Position numbers and translations under genes: made by a program. A model generated the notes under the pieces. It searched no databases. It was not told the DNA's origin and saw only the letters and a list, made by a program, of their open reading frames with translations. From Maricaulis sp. (lineage in GTDB: Bacteria > Pseudomonadota > Alphaproteobacteria > Caulobacterales > Maricaulaceae), in the NCBI RefSeq assembly GCF_017643475.1, contig NZ_JAEPNI010000001.1, forward strand, positions 496,001-560,000: a stretch of 64,000 nt of DNA, read 5' to 3'. Positions 26,588 to 35,306 of this stretch are shown piece after piece (position 1 is the first letter of the stretch; every line of letters begins with the position of its first letter).

Positions 26588-28226
26588 CGCCTCTCCGTCT
26601 CAGCTCAAGCAATTGGGTCGAGCCTTGGTCCAATGGATTCAGGGCGCGGGCCCGTCTGCATCCTCGCGTCTGGCGCAACTGATCCTCATCGCCAATCTAC
26701 TGGCGCTGGGTGTGCTGATCTTCGGCATGCTGGCGCTGACGGAGACCCGTCGTGGTCTGGTCAATGCAAAGCTCGATTCCCTGACTGCTCAGGGCGAGTT
26801 GATCGCCAACGTGCTGGCAGAGGGGGCCGCTGTTGGTATTCCCACTCCGGCGCTGAACAATGCCGATGCGCGCGCACTATTGCGCCAGCTCTATGTGCCC
26901 GAAGAATCGCGCGTTTTGTTGTTCGATAAATCGGGTGAGACGATTGCCGACAGTCACTTGCTGGCAGATGTGTTTGAAACCCAGATGTTGCCGCCACCGG
27001 AGGGCGAGACCCCGGACCTGGCAGCTGCAGCGCGAGACTTGCCGACACGTATTCTCGACGGTTTCTCGTCCATTCTTTCCTCGCCGGAAGAGCGTGCTGC
27101 GCTCGACCGGAACCTGCAGGAGGAAGTGCGCCAGGTAATCGCCGGGGAACGAATTGCCGGTGTGCGTCGCGACGCGGAAGGTCGCCGCGTGGTGTCCGTT
27201 TCCATCCCCATTCAGCCGGTGCGGGCGGTGATCGGTGTGGTCACAATGGAGTCCTATGACCTCGACAGCCTGATCGAAGCAGAACGTCGCGCGCTGCTGC
27301 CCTTCATGCTGATCGCAATTCTGGTGACGGCAATGTCCTCACTGGCGCTCACTGTCTTCATCGCCCGGCCCATCCGCCGTCTGGCGCGAGCTGCTGACGA
27401 GGCACGGCGCGCGGGGGGGCGCCGAGTGAGCATGCCGGATCTACGCTCCCGCAGGGACGAGATCGGCGAGCTGGGCGTTTCGCTCTCTGAAATGACCGAG
27501 GCGCTGTATGACCGTCTCGATGCGATTGAGCGATTTGCGGCGGATGTCGCTCACGAGCTGAAAAATCCGCTTACCTCGATCCGGTCGGCCGCGGAAATCC
27601 TGCCCCGGGCCAAGGATGATGAGCGCCGGGAGCGCCTGCTCGCAGTGATCGCCAATGATGTCAGCAGGCTCGATCGCCTGATTACGGATATTTCCCGGGC
27701 CTCCCGCGTGGATGCGGAGCTGGCGCGTGAAGATGTCGAGCCGTTTGATCTGTGTGGCCTGCTGAGCGAACTGGCGGATACCTATAACGAGGCCGATGGC
27801 CGTGAGGTCGAGCTGGTCTTCACCAATGAAGTTCGCAATGGCCTGGTCATGGGACGCGAAGTGCCGCTGGGGCAGGTTTTTCGCAATCTGATCGACAATG
27901 GGCTGACCTTTTCTCCACAAGGCGGCAGGATCGAGATCTTCGCTCGGCGCGGACATCGTCATGGCAAGGCCAGTCTGGTGATCACGGTCGAGGATGAAGG
28001 TCCGGGCATTCCCGAGGAAAACCTCGAGACCATTTTTGAGCGTTTTTATACTGAGCGCCCCAGGGGTGCGGCATTTGGATCCCATTCCGGACTGGGCCTG
28101 GCGATCTCCCGGCAGATCGTGAAAGCGCATGGCGGTCAGATTTATGCTGTAAATAGAACAGGTTCCGAGGGACAGGTTTTGGGGGCACGTTTCACCGTCG
28201 ACCTGCCCGCAGCGCCCGCGACCTGA
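26556..28226 (+). CDS. chvG: Sensor histidine kinase ChvG
   Basis: The 556-residue kinase has two membrane segments (about residues 43-64 and 250-270) around a periplasmic domain, a HAMP region ([15 protein letters not shown]), HisKA with phospho-acceptor His333 in [10 protein letters not shown], and a HATPase domain: [29 protein letters not shown]. With ChvI it forms the envelope-stress two-component system. ATG 26556 gives a 32-base overlap with chvI; TTG 26562 is an alternative. In most relatives hprK follows chvG; here the next gene is the EIIA, with only a 58-base gap. Confidence 0.92.
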   Translation: MALDTDTKRTSASPSQLKQLGRALVQWIQGAGPSASSRLAQLILIANLLALGVLIFGMLALTETRRGLVNAKLDSLTAQGELIANVLAEGAAVGIPTPALNNADARALLRQLYVPEESRVLLFDKSGETIADSHLLADVFETQMLPPPEGETPDLAAAARDLPTRILDGFSSILSSPEERAALDRNLQEEVRQVIAGERIAGVRRDAEGRRVVSVSIPIQPVRAVIGVVTMESYDLDSLIEAERRALLPFMLIAILVTAMSSLALTVFIARPIRRLARAADEARRAGGRRVSMPDLRSRRDEIGELGVSLSEMTEALYDRLDAIERFAADVAHELKNPLTSIRSAAEILPRAKDDERRERLLAVIANDVSRLDRLITDISRASRVDAELAREDVEPFDLCGLLSELADTYNEADGREVELVFTNEVRNGLVMGREVPLGQVFRNLIDNGLTFSPQGGRIEIFARRGHRHGKASLVITVEDEGPGIPEENLETIFERFYTERPRGAAFGSHSGLGLAISRQIVKAHGGQIYAVNRTGSEGQVLGARFTVDLPAAPAT

Positions 28227-28284
28227 TGTTTCGCATGACAAGATTGCAAAAAGGCGCTTCCCCGGCGGGCCAATGCGCGTTTAG

Positions 28285-28701
28285 ATGATTCACATGATTG
28301 GACTTGTCATTGTCAGCCATGGCCGTTTGGCCGATGAACTGGTCGCCGCGACGGAACATGTTGTGGGGCCAATGGATGCGCTCTTGGCCGTTTGCATTGG
28401 ACCGGACGATGACATGGAGCGCCGTCGCGCTGATATTCGTGATTCAATCGCGGATGCCGACCGCGGAGAGGGTGTTCTGGTTCTCACAGACATGTTCGGT
28501 GGAACCCCGTCCAACCTGGCTATTTCATTGCTTGATCCAGGCAAGGTGGAAGTCATCGCCGGGGTGAACCTGCCAATGCTGATCAAGCTGGCCGAGGCGC
28601 GTTCCCGCGCCGATCTCGACAGTCTTGCCCGTATGGGTGTTGAAGCCGGCAAACGCTATATCGCCATTGCATCCTCTGTCCTGGAAGGGGCTGGCAAGTG
28701 A
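28285..28701 (+). CDS. PTS EIIA component (mannose-family, ManX-like)
   Basis: The 138-residue domain begins IGLVIVSHGRLADELV with His12 of SHG as the phosphorylation site, followed by VLVLTDMFGGTPSNLA and VEVIAGVNLPML, typical of mannose-type EIIA proteins. No EIIB/C/D genes are nearby, so this is the regulatory, non-transporting alphaproteobacterial PTS. The ATG could be at 28285 or 28294 (MIGLVI). Its stop overlaps the HPr start (GTGA). Confidence 0.9.
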   Translation: MIHMIGLVIVSHGRLADELVAATEHVVGPMDALLAVCIGPDDDMERRRADIRDSIADADRGEGVLVLTDMFGGTPSNLAISLLDPGKVEVIAGVNLPMLIKLAEARSRADLDSLARMGVEAGKRYIAIASSVLEGAGK

Positions 28702-28973
28702 GTGTGATTGAACGTCGCGTTACCATCTGCAATGCGCGCGGCCTGCACGCGCGCGCAGCCGCCAAATTTGTTGAAACCGCGCAGCGTTTTGACGCCGTTG
28801 TTTATGTCACGCGTGAAGGCGAGACAGTGCCGGCGGATTCGATCATGGAATTGCTGATGCTGGCCGCCAGCAAGGGCGCGGAGATCGCCATCGCGTCCGA
28901 AGGTGCTCAGGCCGCGGACGTGTCCGAGGCGCTGGTTGAGCTGGTCGAGGCCGGGTTCTACGAGTCCGAATAG
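28698..28973 (+). CDS. ptsH: HPr phosphocarrier protein
   Basis: The 91-residue protein has the histidine phosphorylation site GLHARAAAKF (His17) and the regulatory serine region PADSIMELLML (Ser48, equal to Ser46 of HPr). It relays phosphate between EI (PtsP) and EIIA proteins, here the adjacent EIIA and probably PtsN at 57712. GTG start overlaps the EIIA stop. The kept serine suggests that HPr kinase HprK acts on it, yet no hprK lies in the usual place. Confidence 0.93.
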   Translation: MSVIERRVTICNARGLHARAAAKFVETAQRFDAVVYVTREGETVPADSIMELLMLAASKGAEIAIASEGAQAADVSEALVELVEAGFYESE

Positions 28974-28996
28974 CTCCGCGTACATGACGCAAAGCA

Positions 28997-29030
28997 AAAG
29001 GGCTGCGAGTGATCTCGCAGCCCTTTGTTC
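28997..29030. terminator. Bidirectional intrinsic terminator
   Basis: Thirteen-pair perfect stem AAAGGGCTGCGAG / CTCGCAGCCCTTT with loop TGAT lies between the convergent HPr gene and the acidic membrane protein gene. Confidence 0.8.
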
Positions 29031-29048
29031 TTAAAGCGAAGGTCCGGC

Positions 29049-30962
29049 CTATTCGGCAGGGCGCGGTTCCACCTCGACCTCGGGTGCACCCGGAGCAAAA
29101 TCGCTCTCCATGGCATTCTCGGTCATCGGGTCATTGCCATCATCCATCACCGGGTCATCAACCGGTGCCGGCATGTCGGGAGCTGGCGCATCCTCCACGG
29201 TGGCTGCTTCTGCGGCAGGCGTGGCGTCCGGAGCGTCGATGGCGTCTGCAGCTGCGAGAATGTCCTGCAACTGAGCGTCGACAGCGTCAGTCGCTTCCTC
29301 GACCTGCTCGAGCTGGGCATCGACCGCGTCGGTCATGCTCGTTTCCGGGACGTCGTCCTCGGCAGCGGGTTCAGCAGGCGTTTCCGCCGGAGCTGCCTCG
29401 ACGTCTTCCATGGTGCGTTCGGCCTGAGCCTCCACAGCGGCCGGCATCGGCGGCGGCGGTGGGACAGGCATGGTGCTTTCGTCCTCCAGGTCGATCTCGG
29501 CGCTGTCGTCGGAGCCGAGATCGTCTTGTTCGCTGGCGTTCAGAGCAGCGGCTTCAGCGACTGCTTCCATGCTTGGAAGGTCATCCTCGATGGTATCTTC
29601 GGTTTCCTGGGTGACAGCCTCGCCTACAACCGGTGCGTCATCTTCTGCAGGCTCAGCAGCCTGGCCAGCATCCTCTGCGGCTGCCTCCAGGGTTTCCGTG
29701 TCGGAGACTTCTGGTGCGGCGGTGGATTCCGCGTCCTCGGAGAGCAGGTTTTCTGCTTCCGCCGTGACAGCGTCTGAAGGCGTCTCTGCCACGATTTCAA
29801 CCGTGGCGGCCGACACGTCTTCAACCGGGGCGTCGGCAACGTCTTCAACCGGGGCGTCGGCAACGTCCTCGCTCGCTTCTACTGCGGGCAGAGCGCTCTC
29901 AGTCTCAGCTTCAAGGGCCTCTGCAGCCTCGGATGCAGCCGTCTCGGTGCTTGCCGGGGCGGTCGCCTCTTCGACCATTGTCTCAGCGGGGTCGCTGGCT
30001 TCGAGAGCGTCAGTTTCGACGACGGCGGTCTCGGCGGCGGCCGGTGCATCCTGCGTTGCGAGCACGGTTGCAGCGGCGGCAGTTGCGACAGCAGCTGTCG
30101 CCGGCATGTCGGCACTGCGCACTTCTTCCTGAGGCGGATTGCGCATGACGTGTTCGGCAAGGCGTTCGACGCGGGCATTCAGGCGTCCGCTATCGCGGAT
30201 GCGGTTGACCAAACCGCCAGCCAGATAGAGCGCGAGACCACCAGCCAGAATGATCAGGCTGGTTTCAGCTGCACCAAACATGGCACCGGCGATCAGTGAG
30301 AAAGCGGCGAAAGCCGGGATGTACAGGAGGCGCCAGGACCGAGATGAGAAAGCGAGAATTGCCAGCAGGGCCGAAACGGCGAATACGCTCAGCGCGGTAA
30401 GCTGGTCCATGGCGATGAAGCCTAGACCGGCAATGGCGTCGGCAATACCGGTCGGTAATGCTGTTTCAAGCCGCCAGTCGGCCAGGCCCGGCACGCGTGC
30501 CAGGATTTCGTCATAGACCGAAAACGCAGGAATTCCGGCCATCATGCCGGCGTTTACCTCAGTCAGGAACACATGGAGGGTCGGCCAGATGGCGACAGTA
30601 GCCGTGAGGACCATGGCCAGGATGGACAGCCACCAGTTAAAGGAGCGGGTGACACCCGAGCGCGCCAGGATCGCCGTGGCGTCCGGAGCGGCCCGCATCC
30701 ACACACCGCGTGAATGATTGACAATGGCGACAGGGCGGGAGCGCCGGTTTGGTCCGGACTGGACACGGACAATCGTCGCGCTGTCACCCGGCGCAAAGGC
30801 GTTGGATTGCTCGATGAGTTTTACGTCGTGTTCCAGCCCATCGGGATCGGTGACCCGGCCAGTGCTGGCATCAGACGAAGAAACTTGACCCGAGACTGTG
30901 AAAAAATCGATCCGGCGCGAGCCGTAAGATTGCCCCGCATGGGCGGTCGGCAGCAAAGACAT
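29049..30962 (-). CDS. Membrane protein with long acidic disordered tail
   Basis: A 637-residue protein of no recognised family. Residues 15-105 are a basic soluble part with a beta-rich section (VSGQVSSSDASTGRVTDPDG) that could be an OB-like fold. Four membrane segments follow at about 108-133, 184-205, 212-230 and 232-252. Residues 280-637 are nearly all Ala, Glu, Asp, Val, Pro and Thr with no predicted fold, including a duplicated EDVADAPV unit and a VPPPPPMPA stretch. Start 30962 has GAGGTG nine bases upstream. The topology suggests a scaffold or envelope-spanning protein with its tail on one side; function unknown. A CtrA box lies just upstream (31069). Confidence 0.75.
   Translation of the reverse strand: MSLLPTAHAGQSYGSRRIDFFTVSGQVSSSDASTGRVTDPDGLEHDVKLIEQSNAFAPGDSATIVRVQSGPNRRSRPVAIVNHSRGVWMRAAPDATAILARSGVTRSFNWWLSILAMVLTATVAIWPTLHVFLTEVNAGMMAGIPAFSVYDEILARVPGLADWRLETALPTGIADAIAGLGFIAMDQLTALSVFAVSALLAILAFSSRSWRLLYIPAFAAFSLIAGAMFGAAETSLIILAGGLALYLAGGLVNRIRDSGRLNARVERLAEHVMRNPPQEEVRSADMPATAAVATAAAATVLATQDAPAAAETAVVETDALEASDPAETMVEEATAPASTETAASEAAEALEAETESALPAVEASEDVADAPVEDVADAPVEDVSAATVEIVAETPSDAVTAEAENLLSEDAESTAAPEVSDTETLEAAAEDAGQAAEPAEDDAPVVGEAVTQETEDTIEDDLPSMEAVAEAAALNASEQDDLGSDDSAEIDLEDESTMPVPPPPPMPAAVEAQAERTMEDVEAAPAETPAEPAAEDDVPETSMTDAVDAQLEQVEEATDAVDAQLQDILAAADAIDAPDATPAAEAATVEDAPAPDMPAPVDDPVMDDGNDPMTENAMESDFAPGAPEVEVEPRPAE
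29815..29862. repeat. Tandem repeat, 24 bases x 2
   Basis: Two identical copies of a 24-base unit that starts ACGTCTTCAACCGGGGCG lie inside the acidic tail of the membrane protein and encode the doubled EDVADAPV block. Slippage could vary copy number. Confidence 0.8.
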
Positions 30963-31068
30963 AAGTACGAACACCTCACCTGTCGGAATACCGCCACACA
31001 GTGTCACGGCCCGATTGCATCCCCATCCCCCCGTATCATACAAGCTGGGGTATGCATTTTGAAACAGC

Positions 31069-31083
31069 TTAAGGGCTCTTTAA
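31069..31083. promoter_or_regulatory. CtrA box (TTAA-N7-TTAA)
   Basis: TTAAGGGCTCTTTAA is an exact match to the full CtrA recognition site TTAA-N7-TTAA. It sits between the divergent acidic membrane protein gene (start 30962) and the TonB-like lipoprotein gene (start 31152), about 70-105 bases from each start, where CtrA could control both. Confidence 0.65.
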
Positions 31084-31151
31084 TCAAATTATCAAGTCTG
31101 TTGCGGGGTTACGGTTAACGTCCGCAACGTCTTGTCTTGAAGGGCAACCAG

Positions 31152-31592
31152 ATGGCCATGCGTCTCATTTCTCTCATTATGGTTTGTGTCCTGGCGTCTT
31201 GCGCCGGTATTCCGCAGCTTCGGCAGGACAGTCAGCAGGGACCGTTTCGGCCGCGCGACATCTATCCGACGACGCCAAATGTCGAGCGCCTGATCGGCCC
31301 GGAGGATTGTCGTGGTTCCACCCTGGCAGCAGTGCAGGCCGAATTGCCGAGCTATCCCGGGCGAGCTTATCAGAATGGCCGCCAGGGGTGGGTTGTGGTC
31401 CGTTTTGACGTCAATACGGACGGGAGTGTTGCCCGCACGCGCATTGCGCGATCTGTTCCCGACGGTGTCTTTGACCGGGCGTCGCGCCGAGCGGTGTCCA
31501 GCTGGGTGTTTCGTCCGCTCGAGGGCGCGCAGACCCTGGAAAACTGCGTGGTCATGTTCGAGTTTCGCGCCGGCGAGGTCCGCATTCGCTGA
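31152..31592 (+). CDS. Lipoprotein with TonB C-terminal-like domain
   Basis: The 146-residue protein begins MAMRLISLIMVCVLASC, a lipoprotein signal with lipobox LASC. After a proline-rich spacer the domain reads YQNGRQGWVVVRFDVNTDGSVARTRIARSVPDGVFDRASRRAVSSWVFRP in adjoining pieces, the TonB C-terminal energy-transfer fold. There is no long Pro-rich span or N-terminal TM anchor like true TonB, so it belongs to the TonB-family lipoproteins of unknown role, perhaps in envelope assembly. AAGGG seven bases upstream supports ATG 31152. A 273-base untranslated region separates it from divL. Confidence 0.85.
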   Translation: MAMRLISLIMVCVLASCAGIPQLRQDSQQGPFRPRDIYPTTPNVERLIGPEDCRGSTLAAVQAELPSYPGRAYQNGRQGWVVVRFDVNTDGSVARTRIARSVPDGVFDRASRRAVSSWVFRPLEGAQTLENCVVMFEFRAGEVRIR

Positions 31593-31865
31593 GCGGCGTT
31601 AACCTTTCGATAATACTTTCCACAGGTTCGTGCAGGCTTGGTTGCAAGATTCAACGCTTTGAATCAACACATTGAGCTGACTCTGCTTTTTCCACGCTTT
31701 GTTCACGGAAAACTCGGGTTTCTGCCCGGAAACCTGCTTGTCCGTACATAACTTATTTAGTTTTTCAGCGGTGCGAGCATCGCGCCGCTGATAGCCCGTC
31801 GTTATCATGGCGATTCGTTGGGGGCTCTCATCACGGGGTGAGCCCGCTAACAAGGGCGACAAAAA
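31593..31865 (+). other. Untranslated region upstream of divL
   Basis: 273 bases without a credible gene. It holds a CtrA half-site-like TTAACC at about 31599-31604 followed at the right distance by ATAA (7 of 8 fixed bases of the full box), and an AT-rich stretch (CATAACTTATTTAGTTTTT) at about 31746-31764 that could hold a promoter. A GC stem GGGCTCTC...GGTGAGCCC lies close to the divL start. Confidence 0.4.
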
Positions 31866-34343
31866 ATGATCGGACAGATTCTCCAGGCTGCGCCAGTAAT
31901 GGTCACGTTTGGATCCATGGCCTTTGCACTGGTGGTGGGGGTATGGGCTTTCAGAAAGACTGCAGGCGCGCGAGCGACCCACGCCATCTGGCGAAGGAGA
32001 ACCGCTGAGCTTGAAGATCGGGTTGCCCGCGCTGACAGCGTGTTTGGCGCGCATCCCGGCTTGGTCGTCGTATGGGACGAGCCTCCGTTTGATGAGGATG
32101 ATACCGGCTGGGGACAGCCCAAGATATTTGGGTCCTCCGTCGCGCTGGCATCCTTGCTGCGTTTCGCTGAGGCTACAGATGGTCCGGACCCGGCTTCCAT
32201 CCTGATGGAAGGCCTGGCGGATTACGAGGCTCGTTCTTCGTCCGGTGAAGAGACGACTCTGCGCCGCCGCTTCCAGGATCTGATGCAGCAGGGACGCCCG
32301 TTCTCGCTGACGATCATCGGTCCGAGTGGCCGTTTTCTGGAAGTGGATGGACGCGCGGCCGGAACCCAGCTCGTTGTCTGGTTGTCGGATTCTACCATCC
32401 GTGGGCTCGAAGAGTCGGGCGCCCGTGGCCGGATCGAGGAAGCGCGCCGCGTGGTCTCCAAGGACCCGGTCGCATTCCTGGACATGCTGGGACGTGCGCC
32501 GTTCCCGGCCTGGCGTATCAATGCCTCCGGCCGTATCGAGTGGGCCAACCCGATTTATGTGAAGGCTGTCGATGGTGAAGTGCTGGACAATGTCCTGCAG
32601 GACCAGACCTATCTCGACGCTGGCATGAGGGAACAGACGACACGTGCGATCGAGAGCAGTGCTCCCGTCAGCGAGACGCGGATCGTGGTCGTCAATGGTC
32701 GCCGCCGCGCCATGGAATTCCTGATCTTCCCGGTATCCGGCGGTGCGGCTGGTATTGCGATCGACCAGACTGCATCGGAGGAGGCCAAGGCAGACCTCAA
32801 ACGATTCCGCCGGGCCCACGATGAAACCCTCAACCATATGGCCGAGGCCGTCGTGGTGTTTGATCGTTCCAAGCGGATGAGTTTTCACAACACGGCCTTT
32901 ACCAGGCTGTTCAAGCTGGATGATGCCTGGCTCACCGAACGCCCTGGGCATTCCCAGATGCTGGACCGCATGCGTGAGAAGCGCTTGCTGCCGGAGCAGG
33001 CGGACTATGCCGCTTGGAAGGCAGATGAGCTGGCGCGTTATGATGATAGTCCGAATGATGAAAGCCCGGATGAACTGTGGCCGTTACCTGATGGGCGCAC
33101 CCTGCGGGTCGCCCGTCAGCGTCACCCGCTGGGTGGTGTCATGCTCATCTTTGAGGACAAGACTGACGAACTGGCGCTCAAGGCCCGTTACAACACGCTG
33201 ATCAATGTCCAGCGTGCTACGCTGGACAAGCTGCACGAGGCTGTGGCCGTGTTCGGTGCGAATGGCCGTCTGCAGTTGAATAATAACGCCTTCGAGGAGC
33301 TCTGGGGTTTCCGGACTGGCGAGCTGGAGGGCGAACCGTCTTTTGATGACGTCGCGGAAACCTGCGCCGCCCTGTTCGCCGATGATCGTGTATGGACGGA
33401 TATCAAGGGCCGTGTAACTGATCCGAGCCCGCAGGCGCGCAAACAGGTCACCGGCGAGATGCGTCGTTCCGACGATCGTGTCCTGACCTATCTCACCAGA
33501 CCCCTGCCGGACGGTGCGACGCTGATCTGCTGGGACGATGTCACCGACAGCCGCCGCATCGAAGAGGCCCTGCGCGAACGGGCTGAGGCACTTGAGGCTT
33601 CCGAGCGCATCAAGACCGAGTTTGTCGAGCATGTGAGTTACCAGTTGCGCACGCCGCTGACGACGATCGGTGGATATGCCGACATGCTGGCGCACGGTTT
33701 TGCCGGCGAGCTGACCGACCGTCAAAAAGAGCCGATGTCAGCGATCCAGTCTGCTTCCACACATCTGGCCAAGTTGATCGACGACATTCTCGATGTGGCC
33801 GCGATCGATGCCGGCAAGCTGGAACTGGATCTCGGTGATGTCGCCATTGCCGATGTTGTTGGTGAGGCTGCGGAACTCGTTGCGGCCAAGGCGGATCATG
33901 AATCCATCAAGCTGGAGGTAAAGGTCGATGACGATTCAGGTCTGCTGCGTGCTGACCGCAATCGTCTGAAACAGGTCTCCATGAACCTGCTCTCCAACGC
34001 CCTGCGCCATGTCGAGCCCGGGGGGCATGTTGAAATCGGCGCCCGGCGCGCCGACGAGCAGATCACACTTTGGGTCAAGGATGATGGCGAGGGTATCGCG
34101 CCGGAACAACAGGCAAGGGTGTTCGATCGCTTTTCCCGAGGCGAGCGTGGCGGGGCCGGCCTGGGTCTGGCACTGGTCAAGGAAATCGCCCAGCTGCATG
34201 GCGGTTGGGTAGAGCTGGTTTCCGAGCCAGGCAAAGGCACGGAAGTTTCGTGTCACCTGCCGCTGGAACCGCGTGGCAGGGGAGTGCCGCCCGAGCTGGC
34301 TCTGATGGGATCAACCACGGCCAAGCTCAGCGAGACGGTCTGA
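31866..34343 (+). CDS. divL: DivL cell-cycle pseudokinase
   Basis: The 825-residue protein has one N-terminal membrane segment (residues about 5-28), at least three PAS-like domains (around 215-300, 320-440 and 455-570), a HisKA helix pair and a HATPase domain. The H-box reads FVEHVSYQLRTPLTTI with Tyr592 in place of the phospho-acceptor His, the hallmark of DivL. The HATPase motifs are present (MNLLSNAL, VKDDGEGIAPEQ, GAGLGLALVKEI). In Caulobacter DivL works with CckA and DivK to control CtrA; the same role is expected here. Alternatively it could be a divergent His kinase, but Tyr at that site plus the neighbourhood (tsaE, addAB) makes DivL by far the best call. Confidence 0.93.
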   Translation: MIGQILQAAPVMVTFGSMAFALVVGVWAFRKTAGARATHAIWRRRTAELEDRVARADSVFGAHPGLVVVWDEPPFDEDDTGWGQPKIFGSSVALASLLRFAEATDGPDPASILMEGLADYEARSSSGEETTLRRRFQDLMQQGRPFSLTIIGPSGRFLEVDGRAAGTQLVVWLSDSTIRGLEESGARGRIEEARRVVSKDPVAFLDMLGRAPFPAWRINASGRIEWANPIYVKAVDGEVLDNVLQDQTYLDAGMREQTTRAIESSAPVSETRIVVVNGRRRAMEFLIFPVSGGAAGIAIDQTASEEAKADLKRFRRAHDETLNHMAEAVVVFDRSKRMSFHNTAFTRLFKLDDAWLTERPGHSQMLDRMREKRLLPEQADYAAWKADELARYDDSPNDESPDELWPLPDGRTLRVARQRHPLGGVMLIFEDKTDELALKARYNTLINVQRATLDKLHEAVAVFGANGRLQLNNNAFEELWGFRTGELEGEPSFDDVAETCAALFADDRVWTDIKGRVTDPSPQARKQVTGEMRRSDDRVLTYLTRPLPDGATLICWDDVTDSRRIEEALRERAEALEASERIKTEFVEHVSYQLRTPLTTIGGYADMLAHGFAGELTDRQKEPMSAIQSASTHLAKLIDDILDVAAIDAGKLELDLGDVAIADVVGEAAELVAAKADHESIKLEVKVDDDSGLLRADRNRLKQVSMNLLSNALRHVEPGGHVEIGARRADEQITLWVKDDGEGIAPEQQARVFDRFSRGERGGAGLGLALVKEIAQLHGGWVELVSEPGKGTEVSCHLPLEPRGRGVPPELALMGSTTAKLSETV

Positions 34344-34370
34344 GCCCGCTCGACTTCGACAGCACACGAT

Positions 34371-34402
34371 AAAGGGCCCGGTGAGTAATCATCGGGCCCC
34401 TT
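34371..34402. terminator. Intrinsic terminator between divL and ferredoxin
   Basis: AAGGGCCCG pairs with CGGGCCCCTT around a 12-base loop between convergent genes. T-richness is modest on the plus strand. Confidence 0.6.
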
Positions 34403-34415
34403 GTTTCGGGTCTAC

Positions 34416-34736
34416 CTAGCCCTGGTGTTCCGGGATACGTACGATCAGGCCGTCCAGCGCGTCGGATACCTTGATCTGGCAAGACAGGCGGGAATTGTCC
34501 TGAACACCCTCGGCAAAATCGAGCATGGAATCTTCCATCGCCTCGCGCGCGCCGGTCTTCTCGGTCCAGGCCGCGTCCACATAGACGTGGCAGGTTGCGC
34601 AGGCGCAGGCGCCGCCGCAATCAGCATCAATACCCGGGACCATGTTGCGCACAGCGCCTTCCATGACCGTCAGGCCCTTGTCTACGTCGAGCGTATGCTC
34701 ATTGCCATTGTGTTCGATGTAAGTGATCTTCGCCAT
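34416..34736 (-). CDS. fdx: Adrenodoxin-type 2Fe-2S ferredoxin
   Basis: The 106-residue protein has the cluster cysteines in the order C-x5-C-x2-C (Cys40, Cys46, Cys49, in [16 protein letters not shown]) and a fourth at Cys86 (RLSCQIKV). The acidic surface near [15 protein letters not shown] matches the reductase-binding region of adrenodoxin-like ferredoxins. It could serve Fe-S cluster assembly or cytochrome P450-type partners; no partner gene is adjacent. Cytosolic. Confidence 0.93.
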   Translation of the reverse strand: MAKITYIEHNGNEHTLDVDKGLTVMEGAVRNMVPGIDADCGGACACATCHVYVDAAWTEKTGAREAMEDSMLDFAEGVQDNSRLSCQIKVSDALDGLIVRIPEHQG

Positions 34737-34838
34737 ATCAAACTCCGCTAGTGCCCCGGAAATGAACAGCGTTCACGCGCAAGTCAAGATGGAGCATCAC
34801 TGCTTGCCCCTTCTGGCGGGCTCGGATAAGCCGAATGC

Positions 34839-35306
34839 ATGCCGTCCTCACATGCGATCCAGCTGGCAAATCTCCAGGAAACCCGTGCGTTGGGCAAACG
34901 CCTCGCGGCGGTTCTGCGTGCGGGGGACTGTGTGTTCCTGACGGGTGATCTCGGTGCGGGCAAGACCTCCCTGGCGCGCGGTGTGATCGAGGCCCTGACG
35001 GGTGAGGCCGATGCGCCCAGTCCCACCTATACCATCGCCCAGACCTACAGCACGCACGAGGGCGGCGAGTTGATCCACGCAGATCTCTACCGGATTGAAA
35101 ACGAGGGCGAGATCGAGGAAGTCGGGCTGGAGGAGGCGTTCGATTTTGCCATCACGCTGATCGAATGGCCGGACCGGCTGGGGGCTGCAACGCCCCCGGA
35201 CCGGCTTGAACTGGACATACGCCACGAAGAGGGCGATGACCCTGGAAAACGACAAGTCCGCATGACGGGGCGGGGAAAATGGGAGAGCAGAGTTGACGAC
35301 CTCTGA
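34839..35306 (+). CDS. tsaE: TsaE (tRNA t6A synthesis ATPase)
   Basis: The 155-residue P-loop ATPase has Walker A GDLGAGKTSLARG (Lys at about 42), SPTYTIAQTY, and the family motif HADLYRIENEGEIEEVGLEE with IEWPDRLG. It supports TsaD-TsaB turnover in t6A formation. Its end overlaps the next gene by 14 bases. It begins a run of five genes with short or negative spacing through addA. Confidence 0.93.
   Translation: MPSSHAIQLANLQETRALGKRLAAVLRAGDCVFLTGDLGAGKTSLARGVIEALTGEADAPSPTYTIAQTYSTHEGGELIHADLYRIENEGEIEEVGLEEAFDFAITLIEWPDRLGAATPPDRLELDIRHEEGDDPGKRQVRMTGRGKWESRVDDL

Noticed and set aside
28236-28287. 17-codon frame between chvG and EIIA with GASPAGQCAF, vaguely like an HprK P-loop
   Set aside because: Too short, lacks the lysine of a P-loop, and no further HprK motif is present; treated as chance.
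31599-32951. A 450-codon open frame opposite divL
   Set aside because: Covered by divL with clear kinase-family features; no ribosome-binding site or similarity.
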